A stretch of 20,472 nucleotides of DNA from Candidatus Omnitrophota bacterium (lineage in GTDB: Bacteria > Omnitrophota > Gorgyraeia > Gygaellales > Profunditerraquicolaceae): positions 1 to 20,472 of the forward strand of contig JAUYEC010000176.1 in assembly GCA_030691585.1 (NCBI GenBank), written 5' to 3'. Of the stretch, positions 13,715 through 20,342 are shown one piece after another (positions within the stretch are counted from its first letter, which is position 1; every line of letters begins with the position of its first letter). Under the pieces are notes generated by a model. The model was not told the DNA's origin and searched no databases. It saw nothing but the letters and a program-made list of their open reading frames with translations. The position numbers were made by a program, and so were the translations under genes.

Positions 13715-15157
13715 CTATTCTATCTTAATTTCTTCAATATGGCAGGCGGGATTGGAGATAAGATTAACCCTTGTCCTGAATTTATGCTCAATTGCCTTCA
13801 GATCCTCTTTATTCTTGAGGATTTCGTCAATCACAGGAGGCGAAAGGGTAAGATTTACCTGTTCCGGATGTTTACTTTTCAGGGCCCTTCTTAATTCCTT
13901 GAGCACATATATTGCCACGGTTACCGGCGAACGCACTCTTCCCCTGCCCTGACAATAAGGGCAAGGCTGATAAGAAAGCATCTGCACGGTCTTGTGTATG
14001 CGCTCACGGGTCATTTCCACGAGGCCAAACTTGGAAATGCCCAGTATGTCGTATTTGGCCTTATCTTCGCTCAAGGACTTCTTCAAGGTGTTGAGCACCT
14101 CCCTGCGGTGCGACTCCCTCTCCATATCAATAAAATCAATGACGATAATGCCGCCGAGGTCGCGCAGGACAAGCTGGCGCGCCGCTTCAATGGCCGCCTC
14201 GCAGTTTACCTTGAAAGCGGTCTCTTCCTGCTGAAGCTTTTTTTTGAACCCGCCGCTATTGACGTCAACGACAACCAACCCTTCGGTAGGCTCAATCACC
14301 AGATAAGCCTTGCTCTTCAGATAGACCTTGCTTTCGTAGATGCGGTTTATCTGTTTTTCAATATCCTTGTCTCCGAAGAGGTCATCCCCGCGGTAAAGCT
14401 CTACCTTGCGCACCAGGTAACTCAAAAAAGTCTTCATAAAACGCTGGATGCGGTAAAATTCGCTTTTAGAATCCACGACCATGCGCGCCACATCATCGGT
14501 AAAAGAATCCCTGATCGCCCGGAAAGTCAGGTCATATTCCTCGTAGATAAGCGCCGGGGCCTTTTTCTGGTTGATGACCTTTTCCAGCCGCTTCCACAAC
14601 TTATAAAGGAACTGCGCGTCGCGCAGTAATTCATGCTTTGACTTGCCGCTGGCTGCGGTACGCACGATAAAACCCACGTCCTTAGGAAGTGTGAGTTCGG
14701 AAAAGAGCTGACGCAGGCGCTTGCGCTCAACATCATCCTCTATCCTGCGCGATATGCCTACACCTTTACCGTGAGGCATAATCACCAGATACCTTCCGGC
14801 AAGGCCTATGTGCGTGGACAGGCGCGGGCCCTTGGTCCCGAAAGATTCCTTGACCACCTGCACCAGGACGTCCTGCCCCTTCTTTATCTCCAGGGGCTTT
14901 GGCTGCTGCGGGGTATCCGCGGCCTCAAAAGCGGATTCTATTTCGGAGATATATAAAAATCCTTTCTTAACCAGGCCGATGTCCACGAAGGCGGCACCCA
15001 ACGACGGCAAAACCGCCTCTATCTTACCCATGTAGATATTACCGACGATGGTCTTGTCCTGCGGGCGCTCGATATAAAACTCATCGAGCCGGCCGTCGTT
15101 TAATATAGCCACCCGCGTTTCCTGAGGTTCAACGTTAATTAAGATTTCTTTGGGCAT
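13715..15157 (-). CDS. rng: Ribonuclease G/E family endoribonuclease
   Basis: A 480-residue endoribonuclease of the RNase E/G family, which cuts single-stranded AU-rich RNA and matures rRNA. An S1 domain spans about 35-120 (IYMGKIEAVLPSLGAAFVDI). The catalytic aspartates correspond to D298 in VVVDVNSGG and D341 in VIDFIDME. The zinc-link motif is CPYC at 399-402, followed by QGRGRV. The long C-terminal scaffold of RNase E is absent, so RNase G is the better name. It overlaps the DUF2344 gene by 23 nt and so appears to be translated as the last gene of the pilus run. The next gene, rplU, has its own promoter. Confidence 0.95.
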   Translation of the reverse strand: MPKEILINVEPQETRVAILNDGRLDEFYIERPQDKTIVGNIYMGKIEAVLPSLGAAFVDIGLVKKGFLYISEIESAFEAADTPQQPKPLEIKKGQDVLVQVVKESFGTKGPRLSTHIGLAGRYLVIMPHGKGVGISRRIEDDVERKRLRQLFSELTLPKDVGFIVRTAASGKSKHELLRDAQFLYKLWKRLEKVINQKKAPALIYEEYDLTFRAIRDSFTDDVARMVVDSKSEFYRIQRFMKTFLSYLVRKVELYRGDDLFGDKDIEKQINRIYESKVYLKSKAYLVIEPTEGLVVVDVNSGGFKKKLQQEETAFKVNCEAAIEAARQLVLRDLGGIIVIDFIDMERESHRREVLNTLKKSLSEDKAKYDILGISKFGLVEMTRERIHKTVQMLSYQPCPYCQGRGRVRSPVTVAIYVLKELRRALKSKHPEQVNLTLSPPVIDEILKNKEDLKAIEHKFRTRVNLISNPACHIEEIKIE

Positions 15158-15443
15158 TTATGATCTCCAACCCTTGCGGCAACTGTTTTTTTAATTTTTC
15201 TTTAAAATCTTCGGGGCTGACCCAGCCTTTTAAAGCTATAGTTGCCAATTCGCTAGAGCTTGCCACCCCCAGTTTCAAGGCCTTGTGAATACTGAACTTC
15301 GGATGCGGGCTGAACCCCTCGGTCATTTTAAGCGGCAGCTCTGCCCGGCGCATCGCGCGGGTAAATAAACGCATCAGGTCCAAATGCGAGACGTAGATCA
15401 TCCGGCCAAGTTTAGAAAATGTAAATGTTATTCTATATCCCAT
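15135..15443 (-). CDS. DUF2344/TIGR03936-type radical SAM-associated protein, short form
   Basis: A 102-residue protein with the family hallmarks: the start YRITFTFSKLGRMIYVSHLD, then LMRLFTRAMRRAELPL and GFSPHPKFSI. In other bacteria this domain is usually about 200 residues or more and accompanies a TIGR03960 radical SAM gene just upstream, before rng and rplU. Here it stops after about half that length and follows pilQ instead, and no radical SAM partner is seen. The start is one base after the pilQ stop and its end overlaps rng by 23 nt. Its function is unknown; a link to RNA or ribosome processing is only suggested by its neighbours. Confidence 0.8.
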   Translation of the reverse strand: MGYRITFTFSKLGRMIYVSHLDLMRLFTRAMRRAELPLKMTEGFSPHPKFSIHKALKLGVASSSELATIALKGWVSPEDFKEKLKKQLPQGLEIINAQRNLN

Positions 15444-15444
15444 T

Positions 15445-17148
15445 TTATTTTTTTACCACCTGTTTTATCCGTCCCATGAGTGAGGGGTCTTTTTTATCGG
15501 AGCTTAAAGTCAGGCGCGCATCTTCAAGCATTTCTTTTTCTATCTTCTCGGTCTCTTTGAGATTTGCTTCCCTGAAATCGCCCTCCCTGATGATATGCGG
15601 AGAGATAAATATTAAAAGCTCGGTCCTTTCTATGGTATCTTCTTTTTTGCTGAAAAGAAAATCCAACCCCGGGATATCGCCTAATATCGGTATCTTCTTT
15701 TTATACTTAGTCTTCTTTTCGGAGATGAGCCCACCGATAACCAGGGTCTGGCCGTCTTTGATCATCACATTGGTCTCGGCGTTGCGCGTGGAGATTATCG
15801 GCCGTTCGTTGTTGGGCCCGGTGTAGCCGATGATCTGATCTATGGTGGGCCGGACGTTCAAGGTGATATAATCCCGTTCATTTATGTTGGGGATAACGCT
15901 TAAGCCCACGCCTATCTCCTGGTCGGTATAGCCCGATACCACCCTTGTGCCGGTATCCTTAGAGTATTCATAATTCGGGATCGGGACAATGCTGCCGACT
16001 AAGATCTTGGCTTCGCGGTTATTTAAAGTGACAATGCGCGGATTAGAAAGGATCTTCGAATCGGTCCTCTGCGCCAGTATTTCCATCACCGCCGCCATCT
16101 CGGTAAAATTCAATGTGCCGAAGGTAAAAAGATTGCTCGGGACTTCGGGAAACCCGTTGACCAGCTTATGGAACAGCGTTTCAGTCGAAGTGGTATTAAT
16201 GATATTTCCGGTCTGCGCATCTGTCTGGCTGGTCGTGGTCCTCTCCAGTGTAGAAGGCGACTGTGCCAGAGGAAGATAATCCTGTTGTACCCCCTTGGCA
16301 TTAGCCATATACGGCCAGGTGATCGGCCTGCTGGCACCCCTGGCGGTTATGCGCAAGGTCCAGTCAATACCCAGTTTTTCGGCGTTGCCCAGTGTCGTCT
16401 CAATGATCTTGGCCTCGATGAGCACCTGGGGGGTCATGCGATCCAGCTTCTTTATGATCTCTTCGATCTTAGCGAGGTTGGCCTTGGAGTCGGTAATGAT
16501 CAGGGTGTTTGTGCGCGGCTCAAGCATGATCTTTCCGCGGGCGGAGATCAGGTTCTGGACAGCGGTCTTTATTTCATCGGCCTTGGAAAAATTCAACACG
16601 AAGGCCTGCGTGTCCAGCGGTAAATTCTCTACCGCATCTTTATTTTCACGCGCGGAAATTTCAAGGCTTGCCTTTTTCTCTTCTAACTCTATCTTCTTCT
16701 CCTGGGACCGCTCTTCAAGCCTGGCCTTTTTCTTAAGCGACAATTTTTCCAGCGACCCTACCATAATGATCTTATCGTTGATCCACTCGTAACCGAAATT
16801 ATGCGTAGAAAGAATGGCATCCAGCGCCTCTTCCCAGGGGACGTTGACCAGCCTGATGCTGACAACGCCGGTTACGTCCGGAGAGCTGATGATATTTACG
16901 CCTGATTTATAAGATATGATCTTTAAGACGTTCTGGATGTCGGCGTCCTTAAAATCAAATGTTACATTATCCGGATCGCCTGATTTGGCGGCTGTATTTT
17001 TATCCGCGCCCTGCTTAACTTCAATACTTGGCGCAGAAGGCGCTGCAACGCTGCCATCCTCCGCTCGGGCTTGCCTGCCGCAGAAAGCCGCGCATAACAA
17101 AATTAAAAACAGAAAATCTGGAAGATAAATCCTGGGCCGCGCCATCAT
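15445..17148 (-). CDS. pilQ: Type IV pilus secretin PilQ
   Basis: A 567-residue outer-membrane secretin through which the pilus passes. A signal peptide covers about 1-29 (hydrophobic LFLILLCAAFC, cleavage probably after ARA). An N0/STN-like domain spans about 61-133 (VTFDFKDADIQNVLKIISYK). A charged helical stretch rich in Lys and Glu, about 136-175, is inserted before the N1 domain (about 180-240, NTLIITDSKANLAKIEEII). The secretin core ends with the signature GGLISEKK...KIPILGDIPGLDFLF and LLIFISPHII. No N-terminal AMIN domains are present, unlike the PilQ of many proteobacteria, so the protein is shorter. The ATG overlaps the pilP stop as ATGA. Confidence 0.94.
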   Translation of the reverse strand: MMARPRIYLPDFLFLILLCAAFCGRQARAEDGSVAAPSAPSIEVKQGADKNTAAKSGDPDNVTFDFKDADIQNVLKIISYKSGVNIISSPDVTGVVSIRLVNVPWEEALDAILSTHNFGYEWINDKIIMVGSLEKLSLKKKARLEERSQEKKIELEEKKASLEISARENKDAVENLPLDTQAFVLNFSKADEIKTAVQNLISARGKIMLEPRTNTLIITDSKANLAKIEEIIKKLDRMTPQVLIEAKIIETTLGNAEKLGIDWTLRITARGASRPITWPYMANAKGVQQDYLPLAQSPSTLERTTTSQTDAQTGNIINTTSTETLFHKLVNGFPEVPSNLFTFGTLNFTEMAAVMEILAQRTDSKILSNPRIVTLNNREAKILVGSIVPIPNYEYSKDTGTRVVSGYTDQEIGVGLSVIPNINERDYITLNVRPTIDQIIGYTGPNNERPIISTRNAETNVMIKDGQTLVIGGLISEKKTKYKKKIPILGDIPGLDFLFSKKEDTIERTELLIFISPHIIREGDFREANLKETEKIEKEMLEDARLTLSSDKKDPSLMGRIKQVVKK

Positions 17149-17519
17149 TCTCCCGTTGCGATCTCTAATTCCCTGAGCTCACTGCCCTTACTAATAATAA
17201 CTTTATTCTGCTCCACTCTTTCGACCCCCCAACCATTGACCACGTCTCCGGGCCTGACTATTGTAGCATTAACTATGGCGTAAGATTCGCCTTTCTCTTC
17301 ATAAATTATACCTTCGAGAACCAGGTCGCCAGCGCCGGAGCCGGCACTTACCTTGATCAACCTGCCATCGCTGGTGACAAGAGGAATAAAAGGGTTGCGC
17401 AGGCCGGTTGCATCATAGCTAAACGCCGCTTCCTGCGCCCAGGCATCCTGCGCCATCAATAATAAGGCGCAAAAAAACGCGGCTATTGCCCCGCACAATT
17501 TATCCCTATTTGATAACAT
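17145..17519 (-). CDS. pilP: PilP-like pilus assembly protein
   Basis: A 124-residue secreted protein with a signal peptide (AIAAFFCALLLMAQDAWA, cleavage near residue 28). The mature part opens with the RNPF motif (41-44), the conserved RxPF element of PilP, followed by a small beta-rich domain (LVLEGIIYEEKGESYAIVN, RPGDVVNGWGVERV). PilP bridges the inner-membrane PilN-PilO dimer and the N0 domain of PilQ. Unlike many proteobacterial PilP proteins it lacks a clear lipobox after the signal, so it may be soluble in the periplasm. It overlaps pilO by 14 nt and pilQ by 4 nt. The call rests partly on position, since PilP is poorly conserved. Confidence 0.85.
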   Translation of the reverse strand: MLSNRDKLCGAIAAFFCALLLMAQDAWAQEAAFSYDATGLRNPFIPLVTSDGRLIKVSAGSGAGDLVLEGIIYEEKGESYAIVNATIVRPGDVVNGWGVERVEQNKVIISKGSELRELEIATGE

Positions 17520-18081
17520 AAGTCTTGAGCGCTAAATTAACGTCCTGCACATATATATCTTTTTTCCCGGGTGTCACGAACATATTCGCCACGGCGATGA
17601 AATCCTGAAAATTTTCCAGGTCATTGATGAATTTCCCCAGGTCATTATAAGCGCAGGATAGATTCAAATTTATAAAATAAGGTGTCCATTTAGCCGCCGG
17701 CGCGCTCTTGGCTTTATCCGAGCTCACCGCTTCTTCTTTATACGGCTTTTTTTGCATAGAGACAATATTGACATTGCGGCGAAGCGCCGTATCGGAGATC
17801 TGCTCCAGCAGCGCGTCCAGCCGGGATTCCTGGACCAATTTTTTTGCGTTACCTGCCATGGCCTGTTTTGGAGCGCCCTGCTGCTTCTCCTGGGAACGCA
17901 TCCGCTCCAGGTCCCGGTCCAGGCTCTTCAGGTCATTTTTCAACTTTATGATCTGCGGCCTGACTCTGTTTATTGCCCCCAGTTGCATCCTCAAGACATA
18001 GGCCAGATCGAGATAGGCCAATACAACCGCAATCAAAGCGAATAAAATGACCTTCTTATTTTTGTCCAGGTCCAGCTTCAT
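17506..18081 (-). CDS. pilO: PilO-like inner-membrane pilus assembly protein
   Basis: A 191-residue bitopic membrane protein: a short cytoplasmic tail, one membrane helix at about 10-30 (VILFALIAVVLAYLDLAYVL), a coiled-coil-like stretch (about 36-70) and a C-terminal ferredoxin-like region with NLNLSCAYNDLGKFINDLE, typical of PilO. PilO pairs with PilN and links the cytoplasmic ATPase ring to PilP and PilQ. The start overlaps the pilN 3' end by 26 nt and its end overlaps pilP by 14 nt. The middle (AAKWTPYFIN) suggests a linker. Identification is by architecture plus gene order. Confidence 0.88.
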   Translation of the reverse strand: MKLDLDKNKKVILFALIAVVLAYLDLAYVLRMQLGAINRVRPQIIKLKNDLKSLDRDLERMRSQEKQQGAPKQAMAGNAKKLVQESRLDALLEQISDTALRRNVNIVSMQKKPYKEEAVSSDKAKSAPAAKWTPYFINLNLSCAYNDLGKFINDLENFQDFIAVANMFVTPGKKDIYVQDVNLALKTYVIK

Positions 18082-18667
18082 TTTTTATTGTTCCGGACAG
18101 AATGAAATCTTCGATCTTATAGGTCCCGGCTGATCTTTGCTGCAGAGAACCTAGCTCCAATTTAACGAAATCTCCGTAAAAGCCCGTGTCTTTCTTAAGG
18201 TTATCCAGAAAATCATTGATCAGGCTCATTTCTTTGCCCTGCGGGGAAACTACCGACCCCTGCAGCCTGAAACTGGCGGCATTAAGGGAAAGCTCATTGA
18301 GCCACACACCCGGCGGCAGATTGACGCTGAGCGCGTATAGTTTTGGCGCCCACAAAAGGCGGCCTTTAAGCAATTGGCCCGTTACGGCGGCGTCGCCGCT
18401 TAATATAGCATATTCCTGGTTAAATTTCTCTAATATTTTTCTCTGCGGCTCGAGCGCGCCCCATTTATTGTTTAACACGCGCAATTGGGATGCCTCCAGC
18501 ATATTGACTACTGCCAGGGCGGCCTGCAAACATACTAATAAACCCAGGACTACCGCAATAATAGGTAAAAGTTTTTTTATTTGTTCAGCCGAAGCCAAAG
18601 GCGCTTGCGCGGATTTAGGCTTTGTCCCGGCCTTCAATTCTTGCGGCAGTAAATTTATCTCTATCAT
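18056..18667 (-). CDS. pilN: PilN pilus assembly protein
   Basis: A 203-residue bitopic protein whose N-terminus MIEINLLPQEL carries the INLLP motif that PilN uses to dock on PilM in the cytoplasm. One membrane helix follows at about 33-54, then a coiled coil and a periplasmic ferredoxin-like domain (PPGVWLNELSLNAASFRLQG). The linker before the helix is longer than usual (about 11-30, rich in Ala, Lys and Pro). The start overlaps the pilM stop as ATGA and the 3' end overlaps pilO by 26 nt, so stoichiometric synthesis of the subcomplex is likely. Confidence 0.93.
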   Translation of the reverse strand: MIEINLLPQELKAGTKPKSAQAPLASAEQIKKLLPIIAVVLGLLVCLQAALAVVNMLEASQLRVLNNKWGALEPQRKILEKFNQEYAILSGDAAVTGQLLKGRLLWAPKLYALSVNLPPGVWLNELSLNAASFRLQGSVVSPQGKEMSLINDFLDNLKKDTGFYGDFVKLELGSLQQRSAGTYKIEDFILSGTIKNEAGPGQK

Positions 18668-19683
18668 TGTCTTAAGGCTAAACCGACGGCCACGGCCAAT
18701 TGGCTGGAGACTTTCTTGAGCGCAGCCGCGTCAACTCCACCGGCCAAACTTATTTTATTAAAGGGATCCCAGTCCTCAACCGCGATGCCGGTCGACGCGG
18801 AAAGCATATCTTTCAGCCCGCTGAAATAACTGCTTCCTCCGCTGACAAGGATCTTACCCACGGAAACGGCGCTCTGGCTCTCATAAAAGTCAAATGACGT
18901 GCGTATCTCTTGCCCAAGGTTAGCCAGCATTGGTTCCATCGCCGCCCGGACCTTATCGCGGTTTTCTCCTTCGGGAGAAAGTTTGAGTTTCTCGGCGGCA
19001 GCAAGGTCCACGGCAAAAATGTCCGCCAACTTCTGGGTAAAAACAGCTCCTCCGGTATGGATGTCCCGGCTAAGCCGCGGGATGCCATCTTCAAGTATGT
19101 TGAGATTGGCCATGGACGCGCCAATATTGACCAATGCCACGACACGATGGCCGCCTGAGTTTTCCACGGGATAATTAAAATTATAAGCATTGATCAGCGC
19201 CACGGAATCTATATCTATCAGGTTAGGCTTGACGCCTGCCTCTTCCATAAGCTTAAGGCGCCCGGAAATCAGGTCATTTTTGACTGCCGCCAAAAGGACA
19301 AGCATCAAGTTCCCCGGCAGGTCAGGCTTGAGAATATAACCATCCAAGTTGACCTCATCTACGGGAAAGGGAATATGCTTCTGGGCCTCAAATTTCAGGG
19401 CCTGCTGAAGTTCAGAGGGGTCCATCTTAGGGAAGTTGACATAGCGGATCAAGGTGGATGGCCCGGAAACGGAAATATTGGCGAGTTTAATGTTGCGCGG
19501 CTGTGTGAATCCGGCGACAGCGCGGCCGGTGTCCGCGGGGATCTCCGTCAGGCCAAACTCACAAAGCTCAACGCCTGACTGGCGAAAACGTAACTGGACA
19601 CTCTTAATTGAGCCGGAGCCTATATCCAGCCCCACGGATAATTTTTCTTTGGGATTGGCAAATCCGCCTAATTTAAATTTCAT
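18664..19683 (-). CDS. pilM: PilM actin-like ATPase of the type IV pilus
   Basis: A 339-residue cytoplasmic protein of the FtsA/actin fold that binds the PilN tail and the assembly ATPase. The phosphate-1 loop is GLDIGSGSIK at 18-27. 'LIRYVNFPKM' and 'QQALKFEAQKHIPFP' are typical PilM segments, and VNIGASMANLNIL and ILVSGGSSYFSGLKDML match the phosphate-2 and adenosine loops. The length is close to the family norm. No good Shine-Dalgarno precedes ATG 19683. The 66-bp gap upstream is the only sizeable gap in the window without a 29-bp palindrome; it contains a 15-bp quasi-palindrome at 19727-19741. Confidence 0.95.
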   Translation of the reverse strand: MKFKLGGFANPKEKLSVGLDIGSGSIKSVQLRFRQSGVELCEFGLTEIPADTGRAVAGFTQPRNIKLANISVSGPSTLIRYVNFPKMDPSELQQALKFEAQKHIPFPVDEVNLDGYILKPDLPGNLMLVLLAAVKNDLISGRLKLMEEAGVKPNLIDIDSVALINAYNFNYPVENSGGHRVVALVNIGASMANLNILEDGIPRLSRDIHTGGAVFTQKLADIFAVDLAAAEKLKLSPEGENRDKVRAAMEPMLANLGQEIRTSFDFYESQSAVSVGKILVSGGSSYFSGLKDMLSASTGIAVEDWDPFNKISLAGGVDAAALKKVSSQLAVAVGLALRQ

Positions 19684-19749
19684 TTATTGAGGGCTTTAGT
19701 GAATAAAATTTATCCCACGACCTCGTCGGCAGGGCCCGCCGGGGCGGTA
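19684..19749. other. Spacer between pilin-like gene and pilM
   Basis: 66 bp with a GC-rich quasi-palindrome (CGGCAGGGCCCGCCG, 19727-19741) and, on the minus strand, GATAAATTTTATT near 19714-19702. The latter resembles the 13-bp palindrome before the pilin-like gene at 20171-20183. Neither has an assigned role. Confidence 0.35.
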
Positions 19750-20166
19750 TCAATCCTTTTTGCTGCAATTTTCAGAGATGAACAACCCGCCTGTGCCGAC
19801 GCTATAAGTCATATTGCCGGTAATCTGGCACTTGAGCGGCGTGGCGTAACAACTATAGCCCGAGGCCTCAAGGCGCGGGCAATTATAATAATACCCCTTG
19901 ATCGGGGGCGAATCTATATAATCCTTATCTACGTACGGTGGTGTCGTCTTCATCAACAACGCGAAATTGTCCGGATAGGCCCCCTGCTTGTCTTTGGCGT
20001 AGCTCTCCAGGGCGGCCGAAATCAATTTCAAGGTCGCGGCGGCGGTTGATTCGTTCACCACCACACTGCCCTTGATCACCTGGCCGATGAGCACCCGCAA
20101 AAATAACGCCAGGAATGCGATAACCACCATTATAGTGATGAAACTGCGCGCTTTTATATTGTTCAT
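19750..20166 (-). CDS. Type IV pilin-like protein with non-canonical N-terminus
   Basis: A 138-residue protein with one N-terminal hydrophobic helix (about 9-30) after a basic stub, as in prepilins. The sequence RSFITIMVVIAFLALFL parallels GFTLIELMVVIAIIAIL, but the Gly before the cleavage site is Ser and the Glu at mature position 5 is missing. The body (TAAATLKLISAALESYAKDKQGAYP, quoted here only for residues 41-60 as TAAATLKLISAALESYAKDK) looks like the alpha-1 region and following loop of Omnitrophota-style pilins. Four cysteines (C96, C106, C113, C134) could make two disulfides. It lies between a pilin gene and pilM. It may be a minor pilin, or a membrane-held pilin-domain protein that is not cleaved or polymerised. 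No Shine-Dalgarno is visible. Confidence 0.75.
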   Translation of the reverse strand: MNNIKARSFITIMVVIAFLALFLRVLIGQVIKGSVVVNESTAAATLKLISAALESYAKDKQGAYPDNFALLMKTTPPYVDKDYIDSPPIKGYYYNCPRLEASGYSCYATPLKCQITGNMTYSVGTGGLFISENCSKKD

Positions 20167-20175
20167 ATTAGATAA

Positions 20176-20203
20176 ATTTTATCATAAATAATATAGATAA
20201 CAA
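20176..20203 (-). promoter_or_regulatory. Possible promoter for the pilin-like gene
   Basis: On the minus strand TTGTTA (20203-20198), a 16-bp spacer, then TAAAAT (20181-20176). The start site would lie only a few bases before ATG 20166, giving an almost leaderless mRNA, which fits the missing Shine-Dalgarno. The match is weak in this AT-rich stretch. Confidence 0.3.
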
Positions 20204-20221
20204 GGGAAAAATACTTACAGG

Positions 20222-20267
20222 GGAAAAAGGGGACAGCGCCCTTTTTAGGGCGCTGTCCCCTTTTTCC
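20222..20267. terminator. Long perfect hairpin with flanking T/A runs, possible bidirectional terminator
   Basis: Arms AAAAAGGGGACAGCGCCC (20224-20241) and its exact complement (20248-20265) surround a 6-nt loop TTTTTA; two further base pairs extend the stem at each end. Read on either strand the stem ends in a T-run, so it could stop transcription coming from the pilin gene. Its GGGGACAG core is unlike the 29-bp family and may be a second repeat family of the same chromosome. Confidence 0.6.
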
Positions 20268-20282
20268 TTACGCCTAAAAATT

Positions 20283-20311
20283 GTAGGGGCGGGTTTTAAA
20301 CCCGCCCCTAC
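20283..20311. repeat. 29-bp palindrome, copy j (GGGGCGGG subtype)
   Basis: GTAGGGGCGGGTTT-t-complement, 31 bp past the stop of the partial pilin gene. On the minus strand it is followed by AATTTTT, so this copy alone could act as an intrinsic terminator. Confidence 0.97.
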
Positions 20312-20342
20312 CGTTTTACTCGTTACAAAAAAAGAAACACTG

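Noticed and set aside
10825..14629. Other plus-strand open frames opposite proA, proB, obgE and rng
   Set aside because: Each lies antisense to a gene with intact catalytic motifs and shows no family signature or ribosome-binding site.
15100..15140. A frameshift that would extend the DUF2344 protein
   Set aside because: The bases beyond its stop encode the well-conserved N-terminus of RNase G, leaving no room for a missing second half.
2283..20311. Regularly recurring palindromes as a CRISPR array
   Set aside because: Spacing is irregular (18 bp to several kb), the units lie between unrelated genes, and no cas genes are present.
2283..20311. All 29-bp palindromes as intrinsic terminators
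   Set aside because: Only the copy at 20283 is followed by a T-run on the transcribed strand; several sit between genes that look co-transcribed or lie inside a leader.
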